DNA of 64,000 nt from Heligmosomoides polygyrus polygyrus. Its lineage: Eukaryota; Nematoda; Chromadorea; Rhabditida; Heligmosomidae. This document shows, one piece after another, positions 54,385-64,000 of this stretch. The notes beneath the pieces were generated by a model. The model ran no database searches. It was not told the DNA's origin and worked only from the letters and a program-made list of their open reading frames with translations. Position numbers and translations under genes: made by a program. How positions within the stretch are numbered: the first letter of the stretch is position 1; the number at the start of each line of letters is the position of its first letter. The stretch covers positions 12,834,001 to 12,898,000 of the forward strand of contig OX377202.1 in NCBI GenBank assembly GCA_947396885.1, in the 5' to 3' direction.

Positions 54385-54425
54385 AAGAAGAAGAAGAAGA
54401 AGAAGAAGAAGAAGAAGAAGAAGAA
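54385..54425 (+). repeat. (AAG)n tail of the RTE element
   Basis: AAG repeats follow the RTE stop codon at once. Short tandem repeats instead of poly(A) are usual at RTE 3' ends. Confidence 0.85.
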
Positions 54426-54426
54426 T

Positions 54427-54467
54427 CTTTAGTCATGTGCCCCCCCCCCCCGGATTAGGATAGATCC
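54427..54467. mobile_element. MITE-A right end only
   Basis: CTTTAGTCATGTGCCCCC to CCGGATTAGGATAGATCC, directly behind the RTE tail. The left part is not adjacent to the RTE 5' junction. Confidence 0.65.
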
Positions 54468-54510
54468 GTTGTTTCTTCTCTTCTTCTTTACCTGTTTTCC
54501 CATTCGTTCT

Positions 54511-54723
54511 TTACCACTCATCCTGTTCGCTGAGCACCCGCTGGAGGAGTGATAAATAAAGATGCGTTTGAAGGCAGTGGCGAAATAGACCTTGGATCCT
54601 TTCCTTTATAAGAACCTTTATTCGAGCGTGCAGATTTTGCTTGAGAAAAAGAAACTCGGCTAGCGGACGCGAGCCGCATGTTCGACTTTCTGTGTGCCAT
54701 TGTGACAGGCTTTCTCTCAGCAT
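54511..54723 (-). CDS. Candidate coding region, helical, unknown
   Basis: An ATG-started frame with LRESLSQWHTESRTCG, ARIKVLIKERIQGLFRHC and LYLSLLQRVLSEQDEW. A second frame over the same DNA is also open. No homology was recognised. Confidence 0.25.
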   Translation of the reverse strand: MLRESLSQWHTESRTCGSRPLAEFLFLKQNLHARIKVLIKERIQGLFRHCLQTHLYLSLLQRVLSEQDEW

Positions 54724-54984
54724 TTTCTATTCATAGACGGCGAATGTTTTGCGATGAATATTGAACGCGGGCTGCAAATGTGAATGTTTTGAGCAGTTGA
54801 GCAGAGCTGAGCACTTCCTCGTTTCTCATATTTCATGCGGCGATCGGGTGTTTTTCTAACGAAGTTCCGCATTGGTCAGTTGGCCCGCTTTGTACTTCCT
54901 CTTCTTCAGGATCGCGTGTGGCTGCTAGTAAGAGGCGTTGTGATCTCCCTTTTGTCGTTGTTTGATTCTGGGCCGGATTCTCCA

Positions 54985-55185
54985 AACAAACCACCCTTGG
55001 GTGCTGTGTGATTGGTGTGTTCTGTTTGGGAAGGGGAAAGTGCTGATGACCTTTTCCAATTCGCGCCACCGCAAACCATTGTATTGACCAAATACGCATT
55101 CAAATAACCTCCTCAATATCCCATGGAACTGGAATGCGTGGCACATTCCCCGAAGGAATTGGCTAGCGCCGACCTTTACCCTATG
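54985..55185 (-). mobile_element. SINE2 fragment, orientation uncertain
   Basis: Distal body motifs CCACCGCAAACCATTGTATTG, CCAAATACGCATTCAAAT and GGAATGCGTGGCACATTCC are recognisable. Read in the plus direction these follow the usual SINE2 body order, so plus orientation is possible. Confidence 0.5.
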
Positions 55186-55207
55186 TCACTATGTTCGTGC
55201 TCGAAAC

Positions 55208-55372
55208 ATGAGCGGGCTGTGGCGAGTATCGAGGGGATTGATGGGCTGGATTGTTTTCCTCAATGGACTATGGAACTTCTGTGAAGTGAAGCCCTTCCTT
55301 CAACTTGAGGAGAGTCGAACACGTCAAGTTCAAGCGCTGTCTTTCATGCGACCAGCACTTACTGATGCTTAA
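55208..55372 (+). CDS. Candidate small open frame with a membrane-like segment
   Basis: The ATG-started 54-codon frame MSGLWRVSRGLMGWIVFLNG continues with VKPFLQLEESRTRQVQ and ends TAA. It is too short for a firm call. Confidence 0.2.
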   Translation: MSGLWRVSRGLMGWIVFLNGLWNFCEVKPFLQLEESRTRQVQALSFMRPALTDA

Positions 55373-55894
55373 TCCGCGTCTTCTCCACAGAGAGCGGATT
55401 CATCACTCAACTGCAAGCGTAGAACACCCTTTGCGTGGCAGAATAGCCTAATCCCTCTCGTGCCACTTTAAACACATCCCTCCCGTGTTGCCCTAAGAAC
55501 ATGGCGCTTTTTGCGATGATTTGCGTCAGACGCCGTTGTTCGCTGTTCGTCGCTGTGTGTCTCTCCGGAGCGGAAAGAAAAATGTAAATATCTGCAGCAG
55601 GCGCTAAGCCACTGCAGCTGCTGCGCGTTTCTTGATCGGGTTTTTAGGATGCACTAATCACATAATTCATAGCAATGAATGGGGAAATTCTAGGGATATG
55701 CAGAGAACACTCATTTACAGTGGAGAAATAGCAATTGCTTCTGCACTTGTAGGTGTCAGAGAATGCCTTTGGAGATGTATCCAGCGAGGAGTTGAGGGAG
55801 AACGTATAACCTAAGAGTTTTGAAAACAGTGATGTAACCTTCTAAAGGGAGTTTCTAGAGAAACTGACTTGGTTCGTAACAGTACCTTATATTA

Positions 55895-56939
55895 GGTAGT
55901 CTCATAAGTCCCCGCCGTTTGTTTCAACGATTTATTGCGGATTTGGCCGGCGGTGTCTTGGCGGTCGCTATAAAGCTTTCGAAAGAGAATAGTTTGTTCT
56001 ATCAGACCATGTATTGCATTTTTATTTTCATCCTGAATTTCGTCAACTTTTAGGTCTTTAAACTGAAAAGTGAAAAAGTGGCCATCTGCGCAGTTGCTTC
56101 TCTCACTTAGGTTTGGAATTTTTGCGCGGATTTTTATAGCATTTGGAAGACAATATTCTGTGCAACAAGAATACGCGTTGGCGCTATTTGTTCATTTGTC
56201 CTTTATTGACTTTCAGGTCATCAGATTGGGACGCCCGATTTTTCCGTCCGAATTTTTACCGAAACTCATGCTCTGTGTTTGGACTTTTTTGCTTGGTGTT
56301 ATATGTCGTTCGGAAGAGGATGTCTTGCTCAATAAGAACTTGTTCGCGTTTATTGGCTCATGTGGATTTCTGTCGAATAGCAACAAAATTCCAAAAAAGA
56401 GAAAAACCATCTTCACCAACAACTTCTTCTCCTTGTTCAGTTGTTGATATTCGACAGAAATCAGCATGAACCAATAAACGCGACACAAATTCTTATTGAG
56501 CAACACATTCTCTTCCGAACGACATATAACACCAAGCAAAAAAGTTCACCACAGAGCAGGAGCTGCCGGTAAAAATTCGAACGGAAACGTCGGACGTCCC
56601 AATTTGATGATCTAAAAATCAATAAAGGACGAATGAGCAGATAGGACCAACACGTATTCTTGTAATACAGAACATTGTCTTCCAAATTCTATGAAAAGGT
56701 GCGCATAAATTCCAAACCTAAGCGAGAGAAGCAACTGCGCAGATGGCTATGTTTTTACTTTTTCGCTTTTCACATTAGCGACCTAAAAATTGACAAAATT
56801 CAGAATTAAAAAAAATGCAATACATGTTCTGATAGAGCAAATCATTCTCTTTCGAATGCTGTATAGCGCTATGCAAGATACCGCCGGCGAAATCCGCAAC
56901 GACCCGTTGAAAAAAATGGCGGGGACTTATGGGACAACC
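55895..56939. mobile_element. Foldback element with 0.5-kb arms and TA duplication (mariner-type ends)
   Basis: GGTAGTCTCATAAGTCCCCG at the left and GCGGGGACTTATGGGACAACC at the right, with TA at 55893-94 and 56940-41. The arms (to about 56380 and from 56440) are inverted copies. Frames open across both arms on both strands are shadows of the palindrome. Confidence 0.85.
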
Positions 56940-57080
56940 TATTATTTACCTTACCCTGCCGCCGTTGTGGTCAGAAGATTTAGATCCTAAGATGAAGTGT
57001 GGGAGTTGTTATTTCGTGACAACGACCGTATTGTTCTTTGCAATTAATTCTTCTGCAGCGAAGACCTCGTCCGTTCCTGT

Positions 57081-57484
57081 TCATTTGCCCAAGAAGTAAG
57101 TAATCGACGGATTTACCACCCACGATCGAACGTCACATCGATGGTTGTAAACGTTCCTGGAACTCTTCTCGTCACACTCATGGTCATGCGCCCGACAATG
57201 CTCGTAAGCTTTTTCGTCCACCAGCCGTAGGCAATCGATGGCAATGGGAATGGGAATTATGTGCAACTGGCTCTCTTGACTGCATCTTTCCAAGTTTTTC
57301 TCGTCGAGAACGCGGCACGTCGTCTTCGTGGTGGCGTGTCAGTGTAGCAGAGCTTTTTGCACAGTGATTCTCGGGATATTGCTGCATATTTGCCCGTAAT
57401 GCGTTCATCGAATGTGCACCATCTATGGCTTTTTGCGCTTGAAACGGTGGTCGCTTTCCGGCGGCTAGAGCTTTCTCTGCTCAT
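57081..57484 (-). CDS. Candidate coding region, Cys-containing, with apparent frameshift
   Basis: 57484 down to about 57330 reads MSRESSSRRKATTVSSAKSH, WCTFDERITGKYAAISRES and LCKKLCYTDTPP. 57338 down to 57081 reads TTCRVLDEKNLERCSQES, AIDCLRLVDEKAYEHCRAHD, ECDEKSSRNVYNHRCD and a stop after ITYFLGK. The second part has a regular cysteine pattern that looks like an extracellular domain. The shift between frames has no obvious intron, so it may be a pseudogene, a sequencing indel or two exons. The family is unknown. Confidence 0.35.
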
Positions 57485-57705
57485 ATGTGTGGATCGTTGT
57501 TGTTTCTAGTTCTTCAACTCTACTCCTGCCCAATCCATCGTACAGCATTTTTTGAAGAAGGTAACCCTACAGAGCGCAAAGTTAGAAGGCTGGTCCGGTT
57601 ATTGTCCGTGAAAATTTCTAGCCGTCAATTAATTTACATTGGATAAGTCCTCAGTTGTGAACTTCGGTACTCATTGTCAAATTGCAACGATGTATGACTT
57701 ATAAG

Positions 57706-57990
57706 GGCGCGTGTAGCGCAGTCGGAGGAGGCGCGACTGTCGCGTGCACCCGATACCACGTTCCTGGTTCGGATTTCCCGCCCAGGCCAACCAAGCCTTC
57801 CATCCCTCCGGGGTCGGTGAATTGGTACCAGACTTGTCTGGGAAGGATAGAGCGCTGACTTGTTCATCGTCTGGCCACCGCAAGTCATTGTATGGCCAAA
57901 TACGCATTCATGTCGCCTCCACGACATCCCGTAGAAGTAGAATGCGCTGGCGCATCCCAGAAGGGATTGAGTAACGCCGTCCTTTATCCT
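57706..57990 (+). mobile_element. SINE2 copy, near-identical to the 7.15-kb copy
   Basis: GGGCGCGTGTAGCGCAGTCGG head, the rare GGCGCGACTGTCGCGTGCACC segment and a GCGCTGGCGCATCCCAG tail are shared with 7151-7442. This suggests one recently active subfamily. Confidence 0.9.
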
Positions 57991-57997
57991 TTATCCT

Positions 57998-58840
57998 TTA
58001 TGACTTATAAAACTAAATTTTTAAGTAAAATTTTTCAGAAACAATAAAGCAGTACGCTTTTTAGCAAGCGTTTCTATCAGGAAACTCATAGCTCTTAGAA
58101 AAAACTTTAGGAACTGAAGCATAGAGGGAGCTGTCGGGACAGTGCTAATGATTCATATCTTATCTTTTCCATAAGGGGCGGAAATATGAACTTAACGGAT
58201 GAAAACGAATTTTTAAATCCGTGCAACACAACAATTAGTATGGGACGGCCTACAGTGTGACCCACCACCTCCCCTTAACCATTTTACTACCAAAACAGCT
58301 AAAATTTTGTTTACATGTAGTTACTCGTTTACCATCACCACAACAAAAGCAGTTGTAGAAAACACGTATATCTGCTTTACTCTTCAAGTAAGCAGCATGT
58401 GCGCTATCAGTTAAATGAAGTTTTTTTGTAAAGTTTCGAGCAGTGTGTTAACTTGTTGGGGAAAGTGAGCTAAAAAAAAATTTAAAAGAAAATTTTCACC
58501 AAATTTTCCTTAGGCAACAAATTATTCTAACCGTTTCGGAAAGTCTCTAGTTTCGTCTAGAAAATGGTTGTTTAGATTTTGAAAATGTTTGATTTCAGAA
58601 GCGTCGGACTTCTATAGAAGGGTGTCTATTTGATTTGAAAAGTTTCCAATTTGGTTTGAAAGGTGTCCATTTTGATGAGAGGATGGTAAATATTGAAGAG
58701 TTGCAGGGTGATAGCTCCTGACACGGGAACGATTTGGCTTCACTTGAGCTAACGGCTATGTATATCGCTTTGGCTAGCACATTTGCTCGAAAGACACCGC
58801 ATAAAGCCATTGGCTATCAATAAATCACACAGTGAATATA
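57998..58840. other. AT-rich interval, no gene recognised
   Basis: 58400-58680 resembles 41340-41660 (old repeat). No splice-bounded frame was found. Confidence 0.35.
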
Positions 58841-58842
58841 CT

Positions 58843-58970
58843 GGGGCCGGATTCATCAATCGCTTACCGCCTTCTAACGATGAAAATACTGCCAAACCCC
58901 CTGATATGACATTCATTAGCATCAGGTTTTGACGGTATTTTCGCCGTCATAGGTTGGTGAATCTGGCCTC
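58843..58970. mobile_element. GGGGCC-type element, CTTACCGCC core
   Basis: GGGGCCGGATTCATCAATCG to TGAATCTGGCCTC with the inner inverted repeat TGAAAATACTGCCAAA/TTTTGACGGTATTTTC. Same core as 62729-62858. Confidence 0.75.
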
Positions 58971-59276
58971 TGGAGTTGCGAAAATCACTACGCGTATCAC
59001 GCTCATTTTGTGGAGATTTGTTGCCATGCAGAACTGTGGTGTGAAGCTGTGCTGGCTTTATTTGCCTTCATTGCTTGCTGAGTGAACAATCGACGGGGGC
59101 TTTTTTTGAAAGGGTGTTCCCGTTTGTGTGGGTGATGCTAGCAAAGAGACATGACTGTTAGCTCCACTTGAGCGGGAGACAGGCCGCATGTGACCGCCGC
59201 GCGCTGTTTCTGAGCTCGTGATGTACATGTCTTCAAGAATTTTTCTTCAGTTGTCTACTTTTAAACTATTGGATCC

Positions 59277-59982
59277 ATGTCGTTTGCTCAAGAATATGAA
59301 GACGTCCCATTGGAGAACCCACTTAAGGTCTCGATGTGTTCCAGTTTTACATCTTCTCCACCTTTAATACCTTGCTACGAAGTATCTCTAGTCGAAAGGG
59401 TTCATAATGTTCCTGTGTCATTTGCCTACGAATGTGTTGGTTTGAAACGAAATGTCATGTTTGAGTGCGCTTTCGGGAGAGGGACAAACTTAGTAGCGAA
59501 AAAATGCCATGTGTTTTCGTTGAATTTTCCCATCACCCTTGTATGTACTGTAATAATTGGTTCAGGAGCCGAATTCATCAACAATTAAACCCGCGGGTAT
59601 GCGAGTATAAGGGGTAGAGGTAAGATAAGAGATAGAGGTAAATTCTTCATCGTGGGTATCTCTACCCCTTATACCCACGGGTTAGTCGGTGAATCCGGCC
59701 CCAGAAAAAAGATAAGGGCCCTTGTTGATTTACGCATTTATTTACACTTCGATTTATTATTTCACCGCATACACTACTAACGTAGTTATGGTCCAAGAGG
59801 TCATCACGATGTTTGCGGATCCCATAGAGACTGTTTTAATGTTCTTCTTGTATTTTTGTGTGCTTGAATGCATTCTATGTGCAGCACGTGACTTTGTGAA
59901 TTCACTTGTTTATTATAATCAAGTCGTATATCACTTTGACGGTGACGTAAAACATGAAGTTCCAAGCGGAACTGGAAACTGA
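59277..59982 (+). CDS. Candidate host gene, two exons with a MITE in the intron
   Basis: An ATG 26 bp behind the acceptor-like TTTTTCTTCAG opens 88 codons to a strong donor CTT/GTATGT at 59541: MSFAQEYEDVPLENPLK, VERVHNVPVSFAYECVG and a C-terminal FSLNFPITL. A GGGGCC element (59565-59702) follows. A second frame ends at 59982 with MVQEVITMFADPIETVLMFF, a hydrophobic segment and VKHEVPSGTGN. The exact acceptor is not in phase with the donor as read, so the junction is unresolved. No family was recognised. Confidence 0.35.
59565..59702. mobile_element. GGGGCC-type element, GGGGTAGAG core
   Basis: GGAGCCGAATTCATCAACAA to GGTGAATCCGGCCCC with AAGGGGTAGAG/CTCTACCCCTT inside. Same core as 2930-3050. 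Confidence 0.75.
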
Positions 59983-60121
59983 GACCCTCCTTTTTCGGCA
60001 CGCACTGTTTATTAGGTACTCCTGGCAATTTCTCCAGCTCAGCGAACTTTTTTACGCAAAAATCTTACGTTTGGAAAGGCAGCCAGGTTTTTTTCTCACA
60101 GAATTCTGACATGGTTTTCCT

Positions 60122-60278
60122 AGTGGTGCTTCACCTCAAGTTATACAACCTGATGCTGTAACCACAGCCGTTTTTGTTCGTCATATCGTTTCTGAGCCGT
60201 ATGTCAATATTATAGTCTCTACTGTACGAGTTCGCACCCACGTTTACGTGATTAGCTCAGCTCTCTTCGTCCCATAAA
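60122..60278 (+). CDS. Candidate terminal exon, unknown
   Basis: Acceptor GGTTTTCCTAG, then 51 open codons (GASPQVIQPDAVTTAVFVRH, VNIIVSTVRVRTHVYVISS) to TAA. It may belong with 59277-59982. Confidence 0.25.
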
Positions 60279-60466
60279 ATACGATGTTAACAAATAAGGG
60301 AGGTATTAAGCGATTAGTGTGCTTGCCGAGCAAGTTTGGGATTTTTAATTGCTACAATTTTCAAGCTGAGTCTGCTTTATCTATAACAATACTGTGGCCA
60401 TTTAGAAGATGCTATGCTTCTTCCTGCAGGTTACTGAATTTGTTTTCCTTGAGCTCTCGTGTTTCT

Positions 60467-60745
60467 GGGGCGTGTAGCGCAGTCGGAGGTGGTGTCGACT
60501 GTCGCCTGCACCCGATACCAGGTTCCTGGTTAGGATTTCCCGCCCTGGCCAACCAAGCTTTCCATTCCTCCGGGATTGGAGAATTGTCTGGGAAGGATAA
60601 AACGCTGACCTGTCCATCGGCTGGCTCCACAAGTCATTGTATGACTAAATACTCATTCAGATCGCCTCCGCAACATCCCGTAGAGGTACAATGCATGGCG
60701 CATCCAAAAAGGGACTGAGTATCGCCGTCCTTTATCATTTATCCT
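60467..60745 (+). mobile_element. SINE2 copy with a 20-bp deletion in the body
   Basis: GGGCGTGTAGCGCAGTCGG head, CGATACCAGGTTCCTGGTT B region and the TTTATCATTTATCC tail. Confidence 0.85.
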
Positions 60746-60949
60746 CGTGTTTCTTAGCTGAACTTCTTGTTTCAATTTAAAAAAGAGCTGTAGGAAATCA
60801 TTTTGCGACCAGAGAGCTTTTCAAACAGCGAGACATGAAGGCACATCCAGCGCTTGGAGTGCTGAACAGAAACCGTTCGTCTTGTATGTGTGACGGCGGC
60901 TGTTACGTCTTATGTAAGGAAAACGTGAGAAACTGCTGTTCTGGCTCAA

Positions 60950-61345
60950 ATGCCCTCTAAGGAGTTCTCAAGGGAAGACGTATGTAACGCTCTATTGCGA
61001 CGAAGAACATCATTCATAAGCGGGGATGAGTTCTTCCTGAATAGATTCGGTGTTGAGCTCGTTGCAAGCTTTGAAAGTGCGGTTTGCCACAGAATTGCAG
61101 TGCAGTGTGTAATAAAGGTCATTATTCTGGGTTATTCTGGGAACCAGCAGCGGAGGAAATTGAGAAGCCAAGCAGTCTGTTTTCGCTCAGTTCGTCTAAT
61201 TCTGAGGTCTGTCCAATTTCCTGGAAGGATGCCGATGTTTACGTTTAGCATTGGCGCTCAGTTCAGTGAAAGGTTCGTTACTCTACATCGGAACTTGAAT
61301 TATAGACGTCATTGTTCACGAATTCCTTCGAAGAGAAATTCGTAA
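60950..61345 (+). CDS. Candidate coding region, unknown (131 codons)
   Basis: The ATG-started frame MPSKEFSREDVCNALLRRR continues with GDEFFLNRFGVELVASFES, FRSVRLILRSVQFPGRMP and a basic end to TAA. It lies in a repeat-free interval. No introns are evident and no homology was recognised. Confidence 0.3.
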   Translation: MPSKEFSREDVCNALLRRRTSFISGDEFFLNRFGVELVASFESAVCHRIAVQCVIKVIILGYSGNQQRRKLRSQAVCFRSVRLILRSVQFPGRMPMFTFSIGAQFSERFVTLHRNLNYRRHCSRIPSKRNS

Positions 61346-61349
61346 ATTC

Positions 61350-61765
61350 CGTTGTAAATCGTTTCGCGAGCCATTTGTCACAAAGATTTTATCGGTTTGC
61401 CCGAAACATTGCTTCTTCTGAAGGACTATGAGACACGAAACCTAAACAGAATTCAGGTCTAAAGAGTGGGCTCCACCTTGTTTCCTTCCCATACCTATGA
61501 GCTTTACCCTAGCCACTACAAGTCTAGGTGTCCCTCTACTGTCATAGCGCAGTAAACAGTAAACATCCGTGCCTAGCGTTTTCTTTTTATAGTTTTTCTA
61601 TAAATTCTTATGAAAGAAGCGAAGCGCCCTCCCAGTTTCCTTCCTTCCTTGCTGGTTTTGTTGACCAACTGAAGTTGTAGTGAGCGCTTGCTGCGTAGTT
61701 GGGAGAAGCACCGGCCACGGCAGTTCATTGTAGAGGTCGAAAAGTGTTCAGATTGCCTACGCGTT
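61350..61765. other. Unassigned interval
   Basis: No repeat or gene recognised. Short CCTTCCTTCC run at 61642. Confidence 0.35.
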
Positions 61766-61771
61766 AAGGAT

Positions 61772-62022
61772 ATTAAGGAAAAGGAGGGCGTTACTCAATC
61801 CCTTTTGGGATGCGCCCCGCATTCTACTTCTACGGTTATATCGTGGAGGCGATTTAAACGCGTATTTTGCCATGCAATGGCTTGCGATGGCCAGCCGTTG
61901 AATAAATCGGTGCTTTATCCATCCCAGACAAGCGTGGTACCAATGCCTGACCATGAAATCCGAACCTGGTATCAGGTGCACGCGACAGTCGGCACCTCAT
62001 CTGACTGCGCCACACGCGCCTA
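61772..62022 (-). mobile_element. SINE2 copy with internal deletion
   Basis: AAGGAGGGCGTTACTCAATC tail, GGATGCGCCCCGCATTCTAC, and head GACTGCGCCACACGCGCC. The GGAGGGATGG portion is deleted. Confidence 0.8.
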
Positions 62023-62097
62023 CACGATATCTTCTAGAAGTATCCCATAAAAAATTGTGTAGTGACGACATCTTCTTTCAATCCATTATTTTTAACT

Positions 62098-62563
62098 AAT
62101 TTGCCTTTCTCGTCTATATTTAATTTGTTGGAATTTGAAGAGAGGGTAGAAATGCTCACTACTTTTACGGCAGCCTGGCTGAATCTGTTTAGAATGAACA
62201 TCGCTAATGCAATTGAAGAGTTCTACAAAAACAAGCCTCCGAAAGATACCGGGTGTTGTAGCGACCTTGTCGTAGCGCTACCTGGGAGAGCTGGATAGAA
62301 TCGTGGTTGTTTCGCACCCAGTAGACATTGGATACGACGCCGATTCGGATAACTTGGAGTCGTCATTTTTTCAAACTCTGTTGAAAAATGTCGTACGAAT
62401 AATGGAATTTTTGAAAAGCTGGGATCTTAGGACGGTTCGGATGGGGGTGTTTTTCACAACATCAGATTTTCAGAAAATTCAAGTACTGATTTGGATGAGA
62501 ATTCTGAAGGCCTGTCCGGTTCGGATATCCCATGTGAGGTCTGAAGATAAATTAGTTATTTAG
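62098..62563 (+). CDS. Candidate coding region in two frames, unknown
   Basis: 62062-62298 contains EFEERVEMLTTFTAAWLNLF and RMNIANAIEEFYKNKPPKD. 62303-62563 contains HPVDIGYDADSDNLESSFFQ, LLKNVVRIMEFLKSW and ACPVRISHVRSEDKLVI then TAG. Both read like protein but need a frameshift or unseen intron between them. Confidence 0.3.
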
Positions 62564-62728
62564 ATCATTCTAAACTCTTTGTTAAAGCTACCCTTTCCTG
62601 AACCATCCCCAGATCCGGGATTTTTCAAAAATCCAGTTGATCGCGTAATTTTCCTAACCAGGTTTGAAAAAAAAAAAAGAATTCGAATTATCCGTATCGG
62701 TGTCGGACCCAATATTCCATACCCTATG

Positions 62729-62858
62729 GTCAGATTTATCAACCGCTTACCGCCCTCTAACGGTGAAAATACCGCCAAATCTGATGATGAATGTCACATC
62801 AGGGCGTTTGGCGGTATTTTCACCGTTAGAGGGCAGATAGCGGTTGATGAATCTGGCT
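62729..62858. mobile_element. GGGGCC-group element, CTTACCGCC core, ends eroded
   Basis: GTCAGATTTATCAACCGC to GCGGTTGATGAATCTGGC with an almost perfect palindrome. The outer GGGGCC bases are mutated. Confidence 0.7.
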
Positions 62859-62864
62859 ACTGAG

Positions 62865-63035
62865 CTACTCTATCCTTCCATGCAGAGTTGATGTTTTGGT
62901 GGCAAAAGTGTTCGAGAGGGGAAACGCACTGAATTATTGGACGGTCTTTGCAGGTCATTGCGTAAGCCAAATGCAGACTTGAAGTGCTTCTACAATTTGC
63001 AATGGAATGAAATATCTGGCGCATTCCGGATTCCA
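62865..63035 (+). mobile_element. Diverged SINE2 fragment
   Basis: CTATCCTTCCATGCAGAG, GCAGGTCATTGCGTAAGCC and CTGGCGCATTCCGGATTCC follow the order of the SINE2 body. A further worn minus-oriented piece may lie at 63145-63290. Confidence 0.45.
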
Positions 63036-63299
63036 TGAGCAGTTGGGTGGCACCGAACTCGGTCATGTTTGCCGTTCAGGACATGGTTGAGTTGAGTAAA
63101 TGCAGAAGTGCAAAATGGCATAGATTACCGTTGTTCATGTTGTGTTGAATACGCCATGAGCTCTACTTCAACGAGATAGGAGCTTCTTTATTGCATATTC
63201 GGTCTCACCAGTGACTTGGGATGGTCGTCTAAGAGGTAGATCAGTTCTTTGTTTCTCAGACAATTTTTCCATTGGTGACTCCTCTCAATGGACGACAAG

Positions 63300-64000
63300 T
63301 GATACGTGTAGTGTATTAATGGGATTGATCCCTTCTGTCGAGAGACAAGGACTATGAGCAAAGGGGAGACACGGTGAGAGCCAACCCAAGACTAACGTAG
63401 TTCCTTAGATTTGGAGGCTTTTATGGACTCTCCTTGAGGCGCGCCTACCGTGTGCTCCTCGGATTCTCCGTCTGGTACGGTTTTATGGCTCTGGGACCGT
63501 CGTTGGCATATCTGCAGGAGCAGGTCCTAAACCTCCCCCGGATACATTACGCCATCTCATGCCCTTAACGAACACTTGCAGAATACACCGGTGCCTGTAT
63601 ATTCCACAGGTCTTAGTTGACCTAACGACGATACCTTTCTTTGCTAGGATAGCCTAACTGACGGCATTCTGCGTTGTTTCGAGCATGAAACGTTCTCTTA
63701 CATTCTAATTCGGCGTGGTTTCGTAAACCTGGCGTAATTTTCTAACAAAACGGTGTTTTCTAGCGCTTAGCAGAATCTGGTACTTTGCCGCTTAATGACG
63801 TTGGATACCGAGTACTTCTAGGCTTCACTGAACGACACACAATAAGTGCTAATGGTGTGCAGTGAGGTGCAAACGAAGCGAGAAGTGACGGAATCCTCGA
63901 CGGACTAGCCCTTGGTGTTTATACGCGCTGTTGTTAAGAGGATTCTTCAACAATTGTTGGGCGACACATCCGTCGTTGACAGCCTCGTCGGTTTCTTGGA
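63300..64000. other. Right-edge interval, nothing recognised
   Basis: No SINE boxes, terminal inverted repeats or splice-bounded frames were identified. Confidence 0.35.

Noticed and set aside
56070..56685. Overlapping 100-125 codon frames on both strands
   Set aside because: They lie in the inverted arms of the 55895-56939 foldback. The same peptide appears on both strands because of the palindrome.

Overview
This window looks like nuclear DNA of a nematode, most likely a clade V strongylid (hookworm-like) genome. The reasons are short 47-nt type introns, TTTCAG/TTACAG acceptors, ATGs directly behind acceptor-like sites (suggesting trans-splicing), Tc1/mariner and RTE relics, and very many Pol III SINEs. 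No database search was possible, so the species call is an inference. Nothing bacterial, viral or CRISPR-like was seen.

Host genes. The best-supported gene is a SURF1 homologue (cytochrome c oxidase assembly factor) on the minus strand, 6173 down to 900. Seven exons join in phase, and the C-terminal exon lies beyond the left edge. A second minus-strand gene ends at 10036 (three joined exons plus one uncertain exon up to 12092). A divergent plus-strand gene of unknown function is modelled as ten phase-consistent exons from 12499 to 18359 (195 codons). Right of that only isolated candidate exons or open frames are visible (for example 29062-29214, 57081-57484, 59277-59982, 60950-61345, 62098-62563). 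None was recognised and their confidence is low.

Repeats make up most of the window. (1) A tRNA-derived SINE of about 290 bp ('SINE2', Pol III A box TAGCGCAGTCGG) is present in about 24 copies in both orientations. (2) A second tRNA-like SINE ('SINE1') occurs as dimers and head-to-head palindromes. Two further tRNA-like repeats sit in introns. (3) Foldback elements starting GGCACTATTG carry perfect 8-bp target duplications at three sites (hAT-like). (4) A MITE family with ends GGATCTATCCTAGTC plus a G run also has 8-bp duplications. (5) Small elements share GGGGCCGGATTCATCAA-type ends but have four or more unrelated cores. (6) PIF/Harbinger-like and Mutator-like MITEs are present. (7) TA-flanked mariner-type foldbacks with 0.2-0.55 kb arms are present. 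(8) Decayed mariner transposases, two RTE families and CR1/jockey-type fragments are present.

Layout. 1-6.2 kb: SURF1 with element-filled introns. 6.2-10 kb: foldback with a nested SINE, and MITEs. 10-12.1 kb: minus-strand gene. 12.5-18.4 kb: plus-strand gene. 18.5-24.4 kb: mariner, RTE and SINE1 palindrome. 25.6-31.4 kb: MITE-A copies flanking a 1.8-kb inverted repeat, and a three-level nested insertion. 31.5-46 kb: SINE2-rich intergenic or intronic DNA with a 1.2-kb foldback. 46-58 kb: more SINE2, a 97-bp (AC)n tract, an RTE with its (AAG)n tail, and a 1.05-kb foldback. 58-64 kb: candidate plus-strand exons with small MITEs. The recurrent theme is inverted-repeat DNA inside or beside introns, which could make double-stranded RNA if transcribed.
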